Shown one piece after another: positions 36,234-45,920 of a DNA stretch of 64,000 bases. The notes below the pieces were generated by a model. The model saw only the letters and a list, made by a program, of their open reading frames with translations, made no database searches and was not told the DNA's origin. The first letter of the stretch is position 1. Each line of letters opens with the position of its first letter. This stretch comes from Paenibacillus alginolyticus DSM 5050 = NBRC 15375 (GTDB lineage: Bacteria; Bacillota; Bacilli; Paenibacillales; NBRC-103111). The translations under genes were made by a program, and so were the position numbers. The stretch covers positions 27,740 to 91,739 of the forward strand of contig NZ_AUGY01000025.1 in NCBI RefSeq assembly GCF_000422905.1. The letters run 5' to 3'.

Positions 36234-36692
36234 ATGAGTTTGAATACCCCTGAGGAAAGCGAAGTCATTCTAAGTCATCACACAGATGCTCAGTGGCGCC
36301 GCCGTGAGCAGGAATTAGTGCATTGGACAGCACGCGAGAAACAGCACAAGCATGCTAAGAAGACCAAACTTCTCGGACATATCAACGTGGATGCAGAATT
36401 GTTTCCAGCCTTGGTGTTACTTCAGCAGAAGCAAATAGCGACTGAATTCTCATGTGCTGGTGTAAGTCCACTTGACGAACCAGAAGACCATTCCTTATAT
36501 GCTTATCTCACGATCATAGCCTCTGAGCGAGCCGAGCAATTTGTCCAATTGACCATGAAGCGCATGAGGCATCGTGTGTTGATCTCCTTCGAACCCGCAA
36601 GGAACCGATACGATCTTTCATCCTTTTACATAGGCCATAATCGTTCCTTTTGTCAGATGATCCAGCAATGCGCTGAGTCCTTTGAGTTTTAG
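36234..36692 (+). CDS. Conserved hypothetical protein
   Basis: Soluble protein of 152 aa (155 aa if ATG 36225 is used). AAAGGAGG at 36214-36221 is 3 nt from the first ATG and 12 nt from the second, so 36234 is slightly favoured. The N-terminal third is rich in His, Lys and Arg; the core IATEFSCAGVSP...SLYAYLTI is alpha/beta. I recognise no family. It follows rpmG and is closed by its own terminator, so it may belong to the zinc-stress block, but this is only positional. Confidence 0.65.
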   Translation: MSLNTPEESEVILSHHTDAQWRRREQELVHWTAREKQHKHAKKTKLLGHINVDAELFPALVLLQQKQIATEFSCAGVSPLDEPEDHSLYAYLTIIASERAEQFVQLTMKRMRHRVLISFEPARNRYDLSSFYIGHNRSFCQMIQQCAESFEF

Positions 36693-36710
36693 GCAGCGAA
36701 TACGTACAGT

Positions 36711-36746
36711 AAGGCTTTCTCCTAATGTCGGAGTAAGCCTTTTTTG
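36711..36746 (+). terminator. Rho-independent terminator
   Basis: AAGGCTTTCTCC and GGAGTAAGCCTT form a stem (36711-36722 with 36729-36740), then T6. Confidence 0.88.
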
Positions 36747-36829
36747 TTTTTCCTGAATGGTCTGAACATGATAAAAAGGTGTTGGAGGGGGAACTATCTA
36801 GTAGTAAATAATACGTGGAGGATTTAAGA

Positions 36830-37669
36830 ATGGAGCATCCATTACTCTTAGAGATGAAGCAGCTTATTACCGAGCTCGAGCAAAAAGAGGCTGAGACCAT
36901 CTATACGATTCCCCATGAAATTATGGGGGCCACGAAAAAGGCGAAAAACTTAGAAAGGTTTTTACACGATATATTTGCTGTAGTTAACGGCAGCGGCGGG
37001 ATTAACCTGCTGAGCATTATCCGTAGGGAGTTTGGCATGAGTGTGGAACTTATAGACCATATGGATCAGTGGGCACCGTACAGCAAAGATCAATTTGAAG
37101 ATGCCCTGCATGATGCAATAGATCGGGCTGAAATTCGTACGGGGAAGCAAGGATTGTTTTTTCAAGGCTCGCCTGATAGAAAGGAAGCCGCAGAAGCACT
37201 CCACCTGCTGAAAAGCATTGCCCATGCCGCGGTTAAGTGTCAATTTCATCCGAAACTGGCTGGAACCCATACCTATATTGAAATTTTGGACCACGTCATT
37301 CAATTTTATGCTCTTCCTAATTCGTTCCCTGATAATAGTATGATAAAGTACAGAAACCTACTGTCCTCTGATCGACTTTACGCATTGTCAGGGAACGATG
37401 ATACCATTACAGCGGCATTGAAGAGTTATGTAAAAGAGTGGTACCAACGTTCATCCTTCACGTTCTTGGAGAACAGTGAATGGTATCATACGTACGAATC
37501 AGTCCTAGAGTATCTGTACGTTATAACAGAGGAGCAGCTAGAACGCTTACGGATTGATTATATCCAGCAGATTAGGGATGACTTTATTATCGTAAAAGCA
37601 AAACCTGATCTGCACCGCGTGAAGCATCTGACATCCATGCTGGAAACGGTATTGAACTGGAAGGTTTAG
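36830..37669 (+). CDS. Hypothetical protein
   Basis: Soluble, mostly alpha-helical protein of 279 aa (many Leu/Glu/Lys heptad-like stretches, no TM or signal). No family recognised. ATG 36830 has GTGGAGG 8 nt upstream. Its stop overlaps the stop of the convergent AraC-type gene by 4 bp and no terminator separates them, so the two transcripts must overlap. Confidence 0.7.
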   Translation: MEHPLLLEMKQLITELEQKEAETIYTIPHEIMGATKKAKNLERFLHDIFAVVNGSGGINLLSIIRREFGMSVELIDHMDQWAPYSKDQFEDALHDAIDRAEIRTGKQGLFFQGSPDRKEAAEALHLLKSIAHAAVKCQFHPKLAGTHTYIEILDHVIQFYALPNSFPDNSMIKYRNLLSSDRLYALSGNDDTITAALKSYVKEWYQRSSFTFLENSEWYHTYESVLEYLYVITEEQLERLRIDYIQQIRDDFIIVKAKPDLHRVKHLTSMLETVLNWKV

Positions 37670-38562
37670 TTACCACGAAACCGTTTAATTTCGCTTATAG
37701 GCGGAAGGCCGAACATTCGGGCGTATTCGCGACTGAATTGAGATGGACTCTCATAACCTACCTGGAATCCAGCATTTGCTGCATCCGCTGATTCTGAAAG
37801 CATAAGGCGACGGGCCTCTTGCAACCTTAGTTGTTTTTGATATTGCAAAGGACTCATGGCTGTAACTTCTTTAAAGTGATGATGCAGGGATGAAGCACTC
37901 ATATTAACTGCCGTCGCTAATTGTTCGATACGTAATGGCTCAGCAAAAGCTTGTTTAATTAAGCTAATTACTTTAGCGATACGTTCAGTTTGACTACCGA
38001 GCAGGGCAATCTGTTTTAAACGGTTTCCTTGTTCATTATTTAGAACGCGGTAAAGAATTTCTCGAATCATCAATGGTGCAAGAACAGGAATATCTTTCGG
38101 TGTATCTAATAGACGAACAAGTCGTAATACAGCTTCAAGAAGCAATGAATTGGTTTTACTTACAAATAAGCCTCGCTGTGAATCTCCTTTTTTAATCCAT
38201 TCCTGATCAGACTTGCTGATAATGTCGAGAATCAGATTCCGATCAAAATCTAATCGCAAACACAAGTAAGGGGAATGTGGAGACGCCTCTATGATCTGGC
38301 CGGCAATTGGCAAATCCACAGAAACAACGAGATAGTGAGATGGGTCATATTGATAGTTCTCCTGTGCGAGCATAACTAGCTTAGATCCTTGAGCAACGAT
38401 GCACAAGGCTGGCTCATGCAGTGAATATATAGGCTCTCCTTTACTTGATGCGCGAATGAAATGCAGCAGAGGAATGGCAGTAGAATGAACGCCATCTGCT
38501 TCAGCAAATCGCTCAATGAGCAATGCGAGTTCTTGTTGATGCTGGGTACCTTTATCGTCCAT
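37666..38562 (-). CDS. AraC-family regulator with AraC_N cupin domain
   Basis: Regulator of 298 aa: N-terminal AraC_N domain (EPALCIVAQGSKLVMLAQENYQYDPSHYLVVSVDLP) and C-terminal double HTH (LATAVNMSASSLHHHFKEVT, AGFQVGYESPSQFSREY). The start at 38562 has GGAAGGA 6 nt upstream; an upstream in-frame ATG at 38598 is poorly placed. Divergent from the Atu4866-SDR pair, which it probably controls; this arrangement is frequent for this subfamily. Confidence 0.9.
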   Translation of the reverse strand: MDDKGTQHQQELALLIERFAEADGVHSTAIPLLHFIRASSKGEPIYSLHEPALCIVAQGSKLVMLAQENYQYDPSHYLVVSVDLPIAGQIIEASPHSPYLCLRLDFDRNLILDIISKSDQEWIKKGDSQRGLFVSKTNSLLLEAVLRLVRLLDTPKDIPVLAPLMIREILYRVLNNEQGNRLKQIALLGSQTERIAKVISLIKQAFAEPLRIEQLATAVNMSASSLHHHFKEVTAMSPLQYQKQLRLQEARRLMLSESADAANAGFQVGYESPSQFSREYARMFGLPPISEIKRFRGN

Positions 38563-38708
38563 AGGAAATCCTTCCTTTACTTGTCTTGGATAGCTCAATT
38601 CTATGATGACTCAGAGGATTAGGCAAGAACTTACCAGTAATGGGATACCTCATCAAGTCCTGATCGCTGCATAATAAAAAAGAACCAAGAAGACAAGGAG
38701 GAAATGAC

Positions 38709-38966
38709 ATGGAAAAACAAATGAACGCGGAGCAATCCTATGTCGGTATGTGGGTCACTAAGGATGGGTATATCCGTCATGAGCTTTTACCTAACGGCCG
38801 TTATGATGAAGGTCGCGGCAATAACAAAAGTGCATACAGAGGTCGCTATAGGATCGAAGGTAACCATATCGAGTACGTGGACGACACAGGATTTACGGCT
38901 GATGGTGATTATCGAGATGGCATTCTGTACCACGCAGGCATGGTTTTGTATCGCGAAGAAAAGTAA
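38709..38966 (+). CDS. Atu4866-domain protein
   Basis: An 85-aa protein matching the Atu4866 family from end to end: YVGMWVTKDGYIRHELLPNG, SAYRGRYRIEGNHIEYVDD and TGFTADGDYRDG. It is a small lipocalin-like beta barrel of unknown function. First gene of a two-gene unit with an SDR enzyme; AAGGAGGAAATGAC precedes the ATG. Confidence 0.85.
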   Translation: MEKQMNAEQSYVGMWVTKDGYIRHELLPNGRYDEGRGNNKSAYRGRYRIEGNHIEYVDDTGFTADGDYRDGILYHAGMVLYREEK

Positions 38967-39052
38967 GCTTGGTCATCTAAGATTCATTTTCTTGTCATCA
39001 TTTGAAGCAAATGTTGGCCATTAATAAATATAAAATTCAAAGGGGAAAAAAC

Positions 39053-39790
39053 ATGTCGAACATCTCAGGAAAAGTTGTAGTCATTACAGGTGCAAGCAGT
39101 GGTATTGGTGAAGCTACTGCACGTCATCTTGCCCAAAATGGGGCCATTGTCGTATTAGGTGCCAGGCGCACAGATAGATTGGAAGCTCTTGCGTCTGAAA
39201 TACGTTCAGAGGGAGGAAGAGTTGAATACCAGCCGCTTGATGTGACCAAAAGAGAGCAAATGGAAGAGTTCATAGGCTTTGCACAAAGCACATTTGGACG
39301 TGTCGATGTTATTCTGAATAACGCTGGGGTTATGCCTCTCTCACCACTTGAAGCACTGAAGCTCGATGAATGGGACCGTATGATCGATGTGAACATTCGC
39401 GGTGTTCTCCACGGTATCGCTGCCGGACTCCCAATTATGAAGAAACAAGGTTTTGGTCAGTTCATTAACATCGCTTCTATTGGCGCTTATACAGTTTCAC
39501 CGACTGCGGCTGTGTATTGTGCTACTAAATTCGCTGTCCGTGCTATTTCCGAAGGACTGCGCCAGGAGGTAGGCGGCGACATTCGTGTGACACTAGTATC
39601 ACCAGGAGTTACGGAATCAGAACTTGCTGAAACTATTTCCGATGAAAAAGGCCGAGAGGAAATGAAGGAATTTCGACGGGTATCCATCCCAGCGTCTGCT
39701 ATTTCCCGAGCAATACTGTACGCAATTGAGCAGCCTGCCGACGTCGATGTGAGTGAGATCATTGTACGGCCAACGTCAAGCCTTTTCTAA
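39053..39790 (+). CDS. Short-chain dehydrogenase/reductase
   Basis: Classical SDR of 245 aa: cofactor motif TGASSGIG (residues 12-19), NNAG, catalytic Ser in NIASIGA and YCATK (Tyr-x-x-x-Lys). The basic residue after beta-2 (GARRTDR) suggests NADPH. ATG 39053 is preferred (AAAGGGGAAAAAA upstream); the upstream in-frame ATG only adds a non-family extension. Cotranscribed with the Atu4866 gene, substrate unknown. Confidence 0.92.
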   Translation: MSNISGKVVVITGASSGIGEATARHLAQNGAIVVLGARRTDRLEALASEIRSEGGRVEYQPLDVTKREQMEEFIGFAQSTFGRVDVILNNAGVMPLSPLEALKLDEWDRMIDVNIRGVLHGIAAGLPIMKKQGFGQFINIASIGAYTVSPTAAVYCATKFAVRAISEGLRQEVGGDIRVTLVSPGVTESELAETISDEKGREEMKEFRRVSIPASAISRAILYAIEQPADVDVSEIIVRPTSSLF

Positions 39791-39827
39791 GAGAATTTTC
39801 TATTCCATTGTCATTAATCGAAATAAG

Positions 39828-39864
39828 AAGCACGAAATTCATTTACGAATTTTGTGCTTTTTTC
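39828..39864 (+). terminator. Rho-independent terminator
   Basis: AAGCACGAAATTC (39828-39840) pairs with GAATTTTGTGCTT (39847-39859), one wobble, followed by T5. Confidence 0.88.
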
Positions 39865-39951
39865 AATTGTATGCTTGGCATTAAAATTGAAGGAGATCTG
39901 TCGAAAGATGTCGAAACGACTCGTAACTATCTATTTAAGGAGATGAGGAGT

Positions 39952-41535
39952 ATGAGAACAACCGAAGCTGCTCCGCGGATACGACTTGTTCATATTATAA
40001 CCCTATTGATGCTTATATCGATTTCGATCATATCTATCATTCAAATAGCTGCTTCGTTTAAAGCAGAACGAGATTCCTTGTATGAAACGACACTAGAGCT
40101 TAATTACGAAAGTGCAAAAAAAATGAGCGTGACCATGAACTCCCTTTTCAAAGCGATGGAGAATAGCTTGAAAGTGACCTCTGAGCACCTCGGGAGGAGT
40201 GAGCAAATACAAGATTCTATCCAAGCGCAATTGGATTTGGTAACAGGAAGTAGCAATTACTTTAACTCACAATTGGTCAGTGACGCCAATGGGAATGTCT
40301 TAGCTGTTTCTCCTGTTTCGGTAGGTCTCACTAGCAAAAAGCTGACATCGAAAGCCGTTTTAGATGCGATTGAGCAGCGAAAGCCTGCAATCTCAGCACC
40401 TTATGAATCTGTAACGAATAGGCTTATTGTATTAATGACAACTCCCATATTTAATTCCGCAGGCGGGTATCTAGGTTCTTTAGGAGGCACTATTTATTTA
40501 CGAGAAAATAATGTTTTAAATGATATATTCGGTTCCAACAGCTACTCATCATCGGGGTCATATATCTATGTGGTCGATGGGGCCGGCAATCTCATTTATC
40601 ATCCGGATCACAATCGATTAGGTGAGAATGTAAGTGCCAATCCAGGAGTAGCCAAGCTCATTAGTGGTCAAAGCGGCAAGGAAAAAGGCGTGAATACATT
40701 AGGCGTGCCAATGCTTGCTGGATACTCTTATGTACCTGCCAATGGGTGGGGAATCGTTGTGCAATCACCGCTGGAAGAGATAAATGAAAAGTCGATGGGT
40801 TTGATCCAAAATGCAATTTTATATTCATTTCCATTTCTACTTCTCATCCTTCTAATAACAGCATGGTTGGCCAAGAAGTTGACACTTCCCTTAGCCCGAT
40901 TGGCTGCGACCGCCAATAAAATCTTGAATGGCAAGCAAATCGCAGATCTGCCGAAGGTAAGAACGAATACATATGAAGCCTATCATTTGTACAAAACGAT
41001 GTTAATCACGATCGACGCTTTGCAAAAGAAAGCGAATCAATACGAATTGGAAGCTCAAACGGATAATTTAACGGGGCTTGCCAACCGAAGGAGCATGGAA
41101 ACACAAATGCTCGATTGGTTGGAAGAAGGCCTTGATTTTTCACTCATCGTACTTGATACTGATCATTTCAAAGTGATTAATGATACGCACGGGCATCTTG
41201 TAGGAGATACGGTTCTGAAATATTTAGGAAAGCTTTTACTCGCAATGGCAAGTGAGAACGAATACTACTATCGGTTTGGCGGAGAGGAATTCGTTGTTCT
41301 GCTGCCCCATGTGACGAAAGATGATGCTTATCTGTATGCAGAGAAAATCCGTAATAAGCTGGAAATGACAATAAGCCCAATAGGTCAACCCATTACGGTA
41401 TCTCTAGGTGTGTCCTCATTCCCAACAGACGGTATGACAGCACTGGAAGTGCTTGAGCATGCGGATCAAGCGCTTTATTTTGCCAAAGGAAAAGGGCGAA
41501 ATTGTACCGTCGTTTACGATCCTAAGTATACATAG
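39952..41535 (+). CDS. Diguanylate cyclase with extracellular dCache sensor
   Basis: Membrane protein of 527 aa that would make c-di-GMP. TM1 (about 12-33), a ~250-residue dCache_1-type extracellular domain, TM2 (about 285-303), HAMP-like linker, coiled coil and GGDEF domain with active-site RFGGEEF (about 440-446). No RxxD inhibitory site is found five residues before GGEEF, so product inhibition is probably absent. ATG 39952 lies 9 nt after AAGGAG; a longer frame back to 39808 would run through the preceding terminator. Confidence 0.93.
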   Translation: MRTTEAAPRIRLVHIITLLMLISISIISIIQIAASFKAERDSLYETTLELNYESAKKMSVTMNSLFKAMENSLKVTSEHLGRSEQIQDSIQAQLDLVTGSSNYFNSQLVSDANGNVLAVSPVSVGLTSKKLTSKAVLDAIEQRKPAISAPYESVTNRLIVLMTTPIFNSAGGYLGSLGGTIYLRENNVLNDIFGSNSYSSSGSYIYVVDGAGNLIYHPDHNRLGENVSANPGVAKLISGQSGKEKGVNTLGVPMLAGYSYVPANGWGIVVQSPLEEINEKSMGLIQNAILYSFPFLLLILLITAWLAKKLTLPLARLAATANKILNGKQIADLPKVRTNTYEAYHLYKTMLITIDALQKKANQYELEAQTDNLTGLANRRSMETQMLDWLEEGLDFSLIVLDTDHFKVINDTHGHLVGDTVLKYLGKLLLAMASENEYYYRFGGEEFVVLLPHVTKDDAYLYAEKIRNKLEMTISPIGQPITVSLGVSSFPTDGMTALEVLEHADQALYFAKGKGRNCTVVYDPKYT

Positions 41536-41542
41536 TCCAAAG

Positions 41543-41588
41543 ACCTTAGTTCACCCGCAAGAATTTGCGGCATGAGCTAAGGTTTTTT
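41543..41588 (+). terminator. Rho-independent terminator after the diguanylate cyclase
   Basis: ACCTTAG-TCA and TGAGCTAAGGT form the outer stem, CCGCAA/TTTGCGG the inner stem, followed by T7. Confidence 0.9.
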
Positions 41589-41610
41589 TGTTTAAACCGG
41601 ATTTCTGATA

Positions 41611-41639
41611 TTGACAGCAATTGGTAGATAGCTTATAGT
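41611..41639 (+). promoter_or_regulatory. Sigma-A promoter of the LysR regulator/cysteine operon
   Basis: TTGACA (41611-41616), a 17-nt spacer and TATAGT (41634-41639): the best vegetative promoter visible in the window. It lies 80 nt upstream of the LysR start. Confidence 0.75.
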
Positions 41640-41718
41640 TATGAAAATATTTAAATCCGACTTAGTTTATTGGAATAATCATAATTATATCTTTTAGGTT
41701 ATCTGGAGGGGCACTACG

Positions 41719-42609
41719 ATGAATATTGAGAATATAGAAGCGTTCGTGTATGTCATCCATTACGGCAGCTTTAACAAGGCATCGGAAGTATTATTCCTTT
41801 CCCAGCCCTCGGTAACGGCTAGAATTCAATCGTTAGAACGGGAATTAGACTGTCAACTCTTTGATCGAATTGGCAAGCAAGTTCATTTAACAGATGATGG
41901 CAGGAAGTTTCTCCCTTACGCGCAGCAATTATTGCAAACCTTTCAGAAGGGTAAAATCCATCTTAAGCAAAAAAAGGCGCTGCCTAATGAGCTGCGAATC
42001 GGCTGTACGGTATCTGTATCTAATTACATGATGCCAGCAATCATCCCTAAGATGAAGCATAAATTCCCGGAAATCAATTTTAAACTAACGACTGGAATTA
42101 CGGATGATCTCGTCAACAAGGTTCTGAACCGGGATGTGGATATCAGCTTTGTGCGTGGAATCACCCATCCAAGTCTTTTGTCAGCGAAATTTTATGAAGA
42201 CCCTATTCGGCTCTATGTTTATGAAGGGCATCCCTTTATTGGGAAAGAGAACTTAACGATCCAAGATATCGGACGTCAGGCTCTTATTTTCTTTGAGTGC
42301 GGCTCCCTAGACTGGATGCGCATTCACCGTGTGTTTGAGAGTTTGAAGGAGTCGCCAAACATCCAGATCCAGACGGATAACTCCGAAACAGCCAAGAAGC
42401 TGGTTCTACAGCGGGCGGGTATCGCTTTCTTGCCTGGGCTTAGTGCTTGTCAGGAAGTTAAGGACAATAAGCTGTTTCCAATTGACTTTCCAGAGACAGC
42501 AGGCATTGCCTTGCAGACGAACTTGATTACGCTAAATGGGGAGAATACGTTGTTTTTCAACAGTATGTTGGATATTTGCAAAGGATTATGGGGCCGAACG
42601 AAAGGGTAA
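41719..42609 (+). CDS. LysR-family regulator (YtlI/CysL-like)
   Basis: LysR regulator of 296 aa: N-terminal HTH (SFNKASEVLFLSQPSVTARIQSLE) and a periplasmic-binding-like effector domain. It sits directly ahead of a cystine-type importer and sulfur-scavenging enzymes, the position of YtlI in B. subtilis, so it is likely the activator responding to sulfur status. CTGGAGGGG precedes ATG 41719. Confidence 0.9.
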   Translation: MNIENIEAFVYVIHYGSFNKASEVLFLSQPSVTARIQSLERELDCQLFDRIGKQVHLTDDGRKFLPYAQQLLQTFQKGKIHLKQKKALPNELRIGCTVSVSNYMMPAIIPKMKHKFPEINFKLTTGITDDLVNKVLNRDVDISFVRGITHPSLLSAKFYEDPIRLYVYEGHPFIGKENLTIQDIGRQALIFFECGSLDWMRIHRVFESLKESPNIQIQTDNSETAKKLVLQRAGIAFLPGLSACQEVKDNKLFPIDFPETAGIALQTNLITLNGENTLFFNSMLDICKGLWGRTKG

Positions 42610-42754
42610 TATCAGATTCTTATATATGCATATAGAAAAACTCTATTATCCAGTTGTGAAACTTGATGATAAATTAATTCTAACATTAATTCATACAAAA
42701 CACGTAGGAATTATAAGTTTAATTTTTCAGCCTAAAAAAATGGAGGGTACACAG

Positions 42755-43613
42755 ATGAGAAAATTAACAATCCTTGGAACAACACTAACTTTGGCTTTGG
42801 TCGCAGCAGGCTGCGGAGCGAAAAATACAGAAACTATCGCATCGCCAAAGGCGGCCGCTGAAAGTACGAGGGCTGCTGCAGCTGCCGGGGCGGAGCCTGT
42901 CAAAGTGAAGAAGATCATTGTTGGAACAGGTACCAAATTCCCGAATGTTGCTTTCCTTGATCAAGCCGGTAAGCTAACCGGTTATGATATCGAGCTTGTC
43001 AGAGAACTGGATAAACGGCTTCCTGATTACGAATTTGAATTCAAAACGATGGATTTCGCCAACCTGCTCCTCAGCTTGGAAACGAACAAAATTGACTTTG
43101 TAGCCCACGAAATCGAGAAGAACAAGGAAAGAGAGCAAAAATACCTTTTCAACAACGAGCCTTATGCCTACTGGAAAACAAAAGTTATCGTGGCCAAAGA
43201 CAATACCAACATTAAATCCATTGATGATTTGAAAGGTAAAAAAGCATTAACGACTGCGACTAGTGCCGAAGCTACGCTTAGAAAATTATAATAAAGCAAA
43301 CGATAACGCGATCAAAATTGTTTACCAAAGCGGTGCTGCCAACGACTTAGTAAGTCAGCTTACAACAGGTCGTGCGGACGGGGCATTAGGGGCGGATTTC
43401 TTGCTGCCACTCGTCGATCCGCAAAGCAAATTAAAAGCAGTGGGACCGATTATTGAAGAAGCTGAGGTTCGCTTCCTTTTCCGCAAAAATGATAAAGAAG
43501 GGCAAGATCTTGCGGATAAAATCGACGTGGCATTGAAGGCTGTGAAGGCAGATGGAACGCTTTCGAAACTTAGCACACAATGGCTCGGCGGAGATTATAC
43601 GAAGAAAGATTAA
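42755..43613 (+). pseudogene. Amino-acid (cystine-type) binding lipoprotein, frameshifted
   Basis: ATG 42755 (TGGAGGG 7 nt upstream) starts a lipoprotein with lipobox VAAGCG and a SBP_bac_3 body (GTGTKFPNVAFLDQAGKLTG, IDDLKGK) that ends prematurely at TAA in 43289-43291. The second half continues in another frame from about 43275 (LENYNKANDNAIKIVYQSG ... STQWLGGDYTKKD) to 43613. A one-base indel around 43270-43282 explains it. The family is ~270 aa, matching the sum of both parts. Importer specificity is thereby lost unless this is a sequencing error or another binding protein substitutes. Confidence 0.85.
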
Positions 43614-43654
43614 TGCTTTAAGAAAGAACTGTACAGAAAGGTGAGATCGTCCGA

Positions 43655-44431
43655 ATGGAACAACAATTTGATATCACCTATGTCTTTGATTTTTTGCCTA
43701 AATTAGTCTCTTATCTGCATATCACATTGTTTATTGTAGCTTGCTCTATGCTGCTGGGTGTGATGATCGGATTCCTCATAGCTCTGCCTCGGCTGTATGA
43801 GGTTCCGGTGCTAAGAAGGATATCCCAAATCTATGTATCATTTTTCCGGGGGACGCCGATCCTCATCCAACTGTTCCTCATCTATTATGGTCTTCCCGAG
43901 GTGTTGAAGCTCATTCATGTCGACGTCTCTAAAGCACCCGTCCTGACCTTCGTCATTCTGACTTTTGGCTTGCATAGCGGAGCTTATATCTCGGAAGTCA
44001 TTCGGGCAGCCGTGAAAGCCGTGGATCGAGGGCAAGTAGAAGCTGCCTATGCGATAGGAATGACAGGATACCAAGCCTTTACACGTATCATCATGCCGCA
44101 AGCACTTGCCATATCGATACCGAACTTCGCGAATCTGCTTATCGCCAATTTGAAGGATACTTCGTTAGCCTTTTCGTTAGGCGCGATGGAATTAATGGGG
44201 AAAGCGCAGACGCTTGGTGCGGCAACACAGCATTTTATTGAAACTTACATTTGTTTATCACTCATCTACTTTGTCATTTGCTACGGGCTGGAGAAGCTGT
44301 TCTTGGATATTGAAAAAAGACTGCTGCGGCATGAACAACCCATTGTTCAACGTCATTCGAAGTTGACATTTAGGCGCTTGTTTAAGACACCTTGGGCTGC
44401 ATCCGCTCAAACGGAGAAAGGAGGGTATTAA
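43655..44431 (+). CDS. tcyL: Cystine-type ABC transporter permease (TcyL-like)
   Basis: Polar-amino-acid permease (HisM type) of 258 aa with about five TM segments, SFFRGTPILIQLFLIYYG and the loop VEAAYAIGMTGYQAFTRIIMP. B. subtilis TcyLMN imports cystine and related sulfur compounds; the gene order LysR-binding protein-permease-permease-ATPase-LLM enzyme here is the same. AGAAAGGTGAG precedes ATG 43655. Confidence 0.85.
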   Translation: MEQQFDITYVFDFLPKLVSYLHITLFIVACSMLLGVMIGFLIALPRLYEVPVLRRISQIYVSFFRGTPILIQLFLIYYGLPEVLKLIHVDVSKAPVLTFVILTFGLHSGAYISEVIRAAVKAVDRGQVEAAYAIGMTGYQAFTRIIMPQALAISIPNFANLLIANLKDTSLAFSLGAMELMGKAQTLGAATQHFIETYICLSLIYFVICYGLEKLFLDIEKRLLRHEQPIVQRHSKLTFRRLFKTPWAASAQTEKGGY

Positions 44432-44433
44432 CC

Positions 44434-45144
44434 ATGAAGCTGGATCTAGGGTTTATCGGTTCCGCCTTTATTCAACTGCTCTCGGCATTGCCCATTACGC
44501 TGCTAATTACGATTGTATCGGTTTTCTTCGGATTTCTGATTGGATCTGCTGTGGCTATCATCCGAATATACCGCGTACCTGTTATCCATTACATCGCAAG
44601 CGGCTATGTGACGTTCATCCGAGGAACACCGATGTTGATGCACTTGCTGCTCATTTATTTCGGATTGCCTGTGATTATTGATTCCTTGGCAACAGCCATC
44701 GGGTGGAGCTTTCGATCGACTTCTATTCCAATGATTGGTTTCGCCTTTCTTTCCTTTTCGATTACAGCAGGAGCCTACTTGGCAGAGGTCGTAAGATCAG
44801 GCATTCTAGCCGTGAATAAAGGACAGATCGAAGCTGCCTATTCCATCGGCATGACAACACCGCAAGCGTTAAGGCGCATCGTGCTTCCTCAGGCATTGGC
44901 CGTTAGCTTGCCGAATTTATCCAATTCGCTCATTGGTATGCTTCACGGTTCTACACTGGCTTTCACGGTATCCGTTGTTGAAATTAATGCCAAAGCGCAA
45001 ATCGTTGCTACGACAAATTGGAAGTTTTTTGAATCTTATATTGCCGCGGCTTTCCTGTTCTGGGGAGTGACGATTCTGATCGAGAAGATAACAGAGCTGC
45101 TGGAGAAACGAATAAATATTTACAACCGAGGTGGTGTACGATGA
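44434..45144 (+). CDS. tcyM: Cystine-type ABC transporter permease (TcyM-like)
   Basis: Second HisM-type permease, 236 aa, with [17 protein letters not shown] and [24 protein letters not shown] 44434 has AAAGGAGG about 9 nt upstream and starts 2 bp after the tcyL-like stop. Expected to form a heterodimer with the preceding subunit. Confidence 0.85.
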   Translation: MKLDLGFIGSAFIQLLSALPITLLITIVSVFFGFLIGSAVAIIRIYRVPVIHYIASGYVTFIRGTPMLMHLLLIYFGLPVIIDSLATAIGWSFRSTSIPMIGFAFLSFSITAGAYLAEVVRSGILAVNKGQIEAAYSIGMTTPQALRRIVLPQALAVSLPNLSNSLIGMLHGSTLAFTVSVVEINAKAQIVATTNWKFFESYIAAAFLFWGVTILIEKITELLEKRINIYNRGGVR

Positions 45145-45893
45145 TCCAAATGGCGAATATCACCAAAGCATTCGGCAAGCATGAAGTGCTGAAAGGTATT
45201 AATTTGACGGTTAAAAAAGGAGAAGTCGTTTGTATCCTTGGCCCAAGCGGTTCCGGGAAAACGACGCTGCTTCGCTGCATCAATTACTTGGAGAAGCCGA
45301 ATCAAGGTGAAGTATCGATTGGGGATTTCACCATCAATTGCAAGCGCCCGAGCAAACAGGATATTCACACGCTGCGCAAGAAAACGGCGATGGTATTTCA
45401 ACATTACAATCTATTTAAACATAAGACGGTGCTGGAAAATGTGATGGAAGGCCTTGTCATTGTGCAGAAGCAATCCAAGGATATAGCACGGCAAACGAGC
45501 ATTCAAATGCTGGAGAAAGTGGGGTTGGGCAGCAAGCTGGACGCTTATCCAAGCCAACTGTCAGGCGGACAGCAGCAGAGGGTGGGTATTGCCCGTGCGC
45601 TAGCTCTTAATCCAGAAGTGATTTTATTCGATGAACCAACCTCTGCACTTGATCCTGAACTGGTTGGCGAGGTGCTGGAGGTTATTCAGAAAATTGCCAA
45701 AGAAGGCATTACGATGATCGTTGTTACGCATGAAATGGGCTTCGCTCGAGAAGTTTCGAATCATGTTGTTTTCATGGACCAAGGTGTGATTGTGGAAGAA
45801 GGAAGGCCTCAGGATATTTTTAGCGATGCGAAGGAAGAGCGTACGAGACAATTTCTGAAACGAATTACGCCGGAGTATACGTATAACATCTAA
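45141..45893 (+). CDS. tcyN: Cystine-type ABC transporter ATPase (TcyN-like)
   Basis: ABC ATPase of 250 aa with Walker [18 protein letters not shown] signature, [14 protein letters not shown] and VVTHEMGFA, typical of polar-amino-acid importers. ATG overlaps the upstream TGA (ATGA), showing translational coupling. Confidence 0.9.
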   Translation: MIQMANITKAFGKHEVLKGINLTVKKGEVVCILGPSGSGKTTLLRCINYLEKPNQGEVSIGDFTINCKRPSKQDIHTLRKKTAMVFQHYNLFKHKTVLENVMEGLVIVQKQSKDIARQTSIQMLEKVGLGSKLDAYPSQLSGGQQQRVGIARALALNPEVILFDEPTSALDPELVGEVLEVIQKIAKEGITMIVVTHEMGFAREVSNHVVFMDQGVIVEEGRPQDIFSDAKEERTRQFLKRITPEYTYNI

Positions 45894-45920
45894 ATTTACG
45901 GCTTGAACGGAGTGGATGAC

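Noticed and set aside
36517..36900. Minus-strand 128-aa frame across the 36711-36746 terminator
   Set aside because: It reads through a strong terminator and two intergenic ends; no family resemblance.
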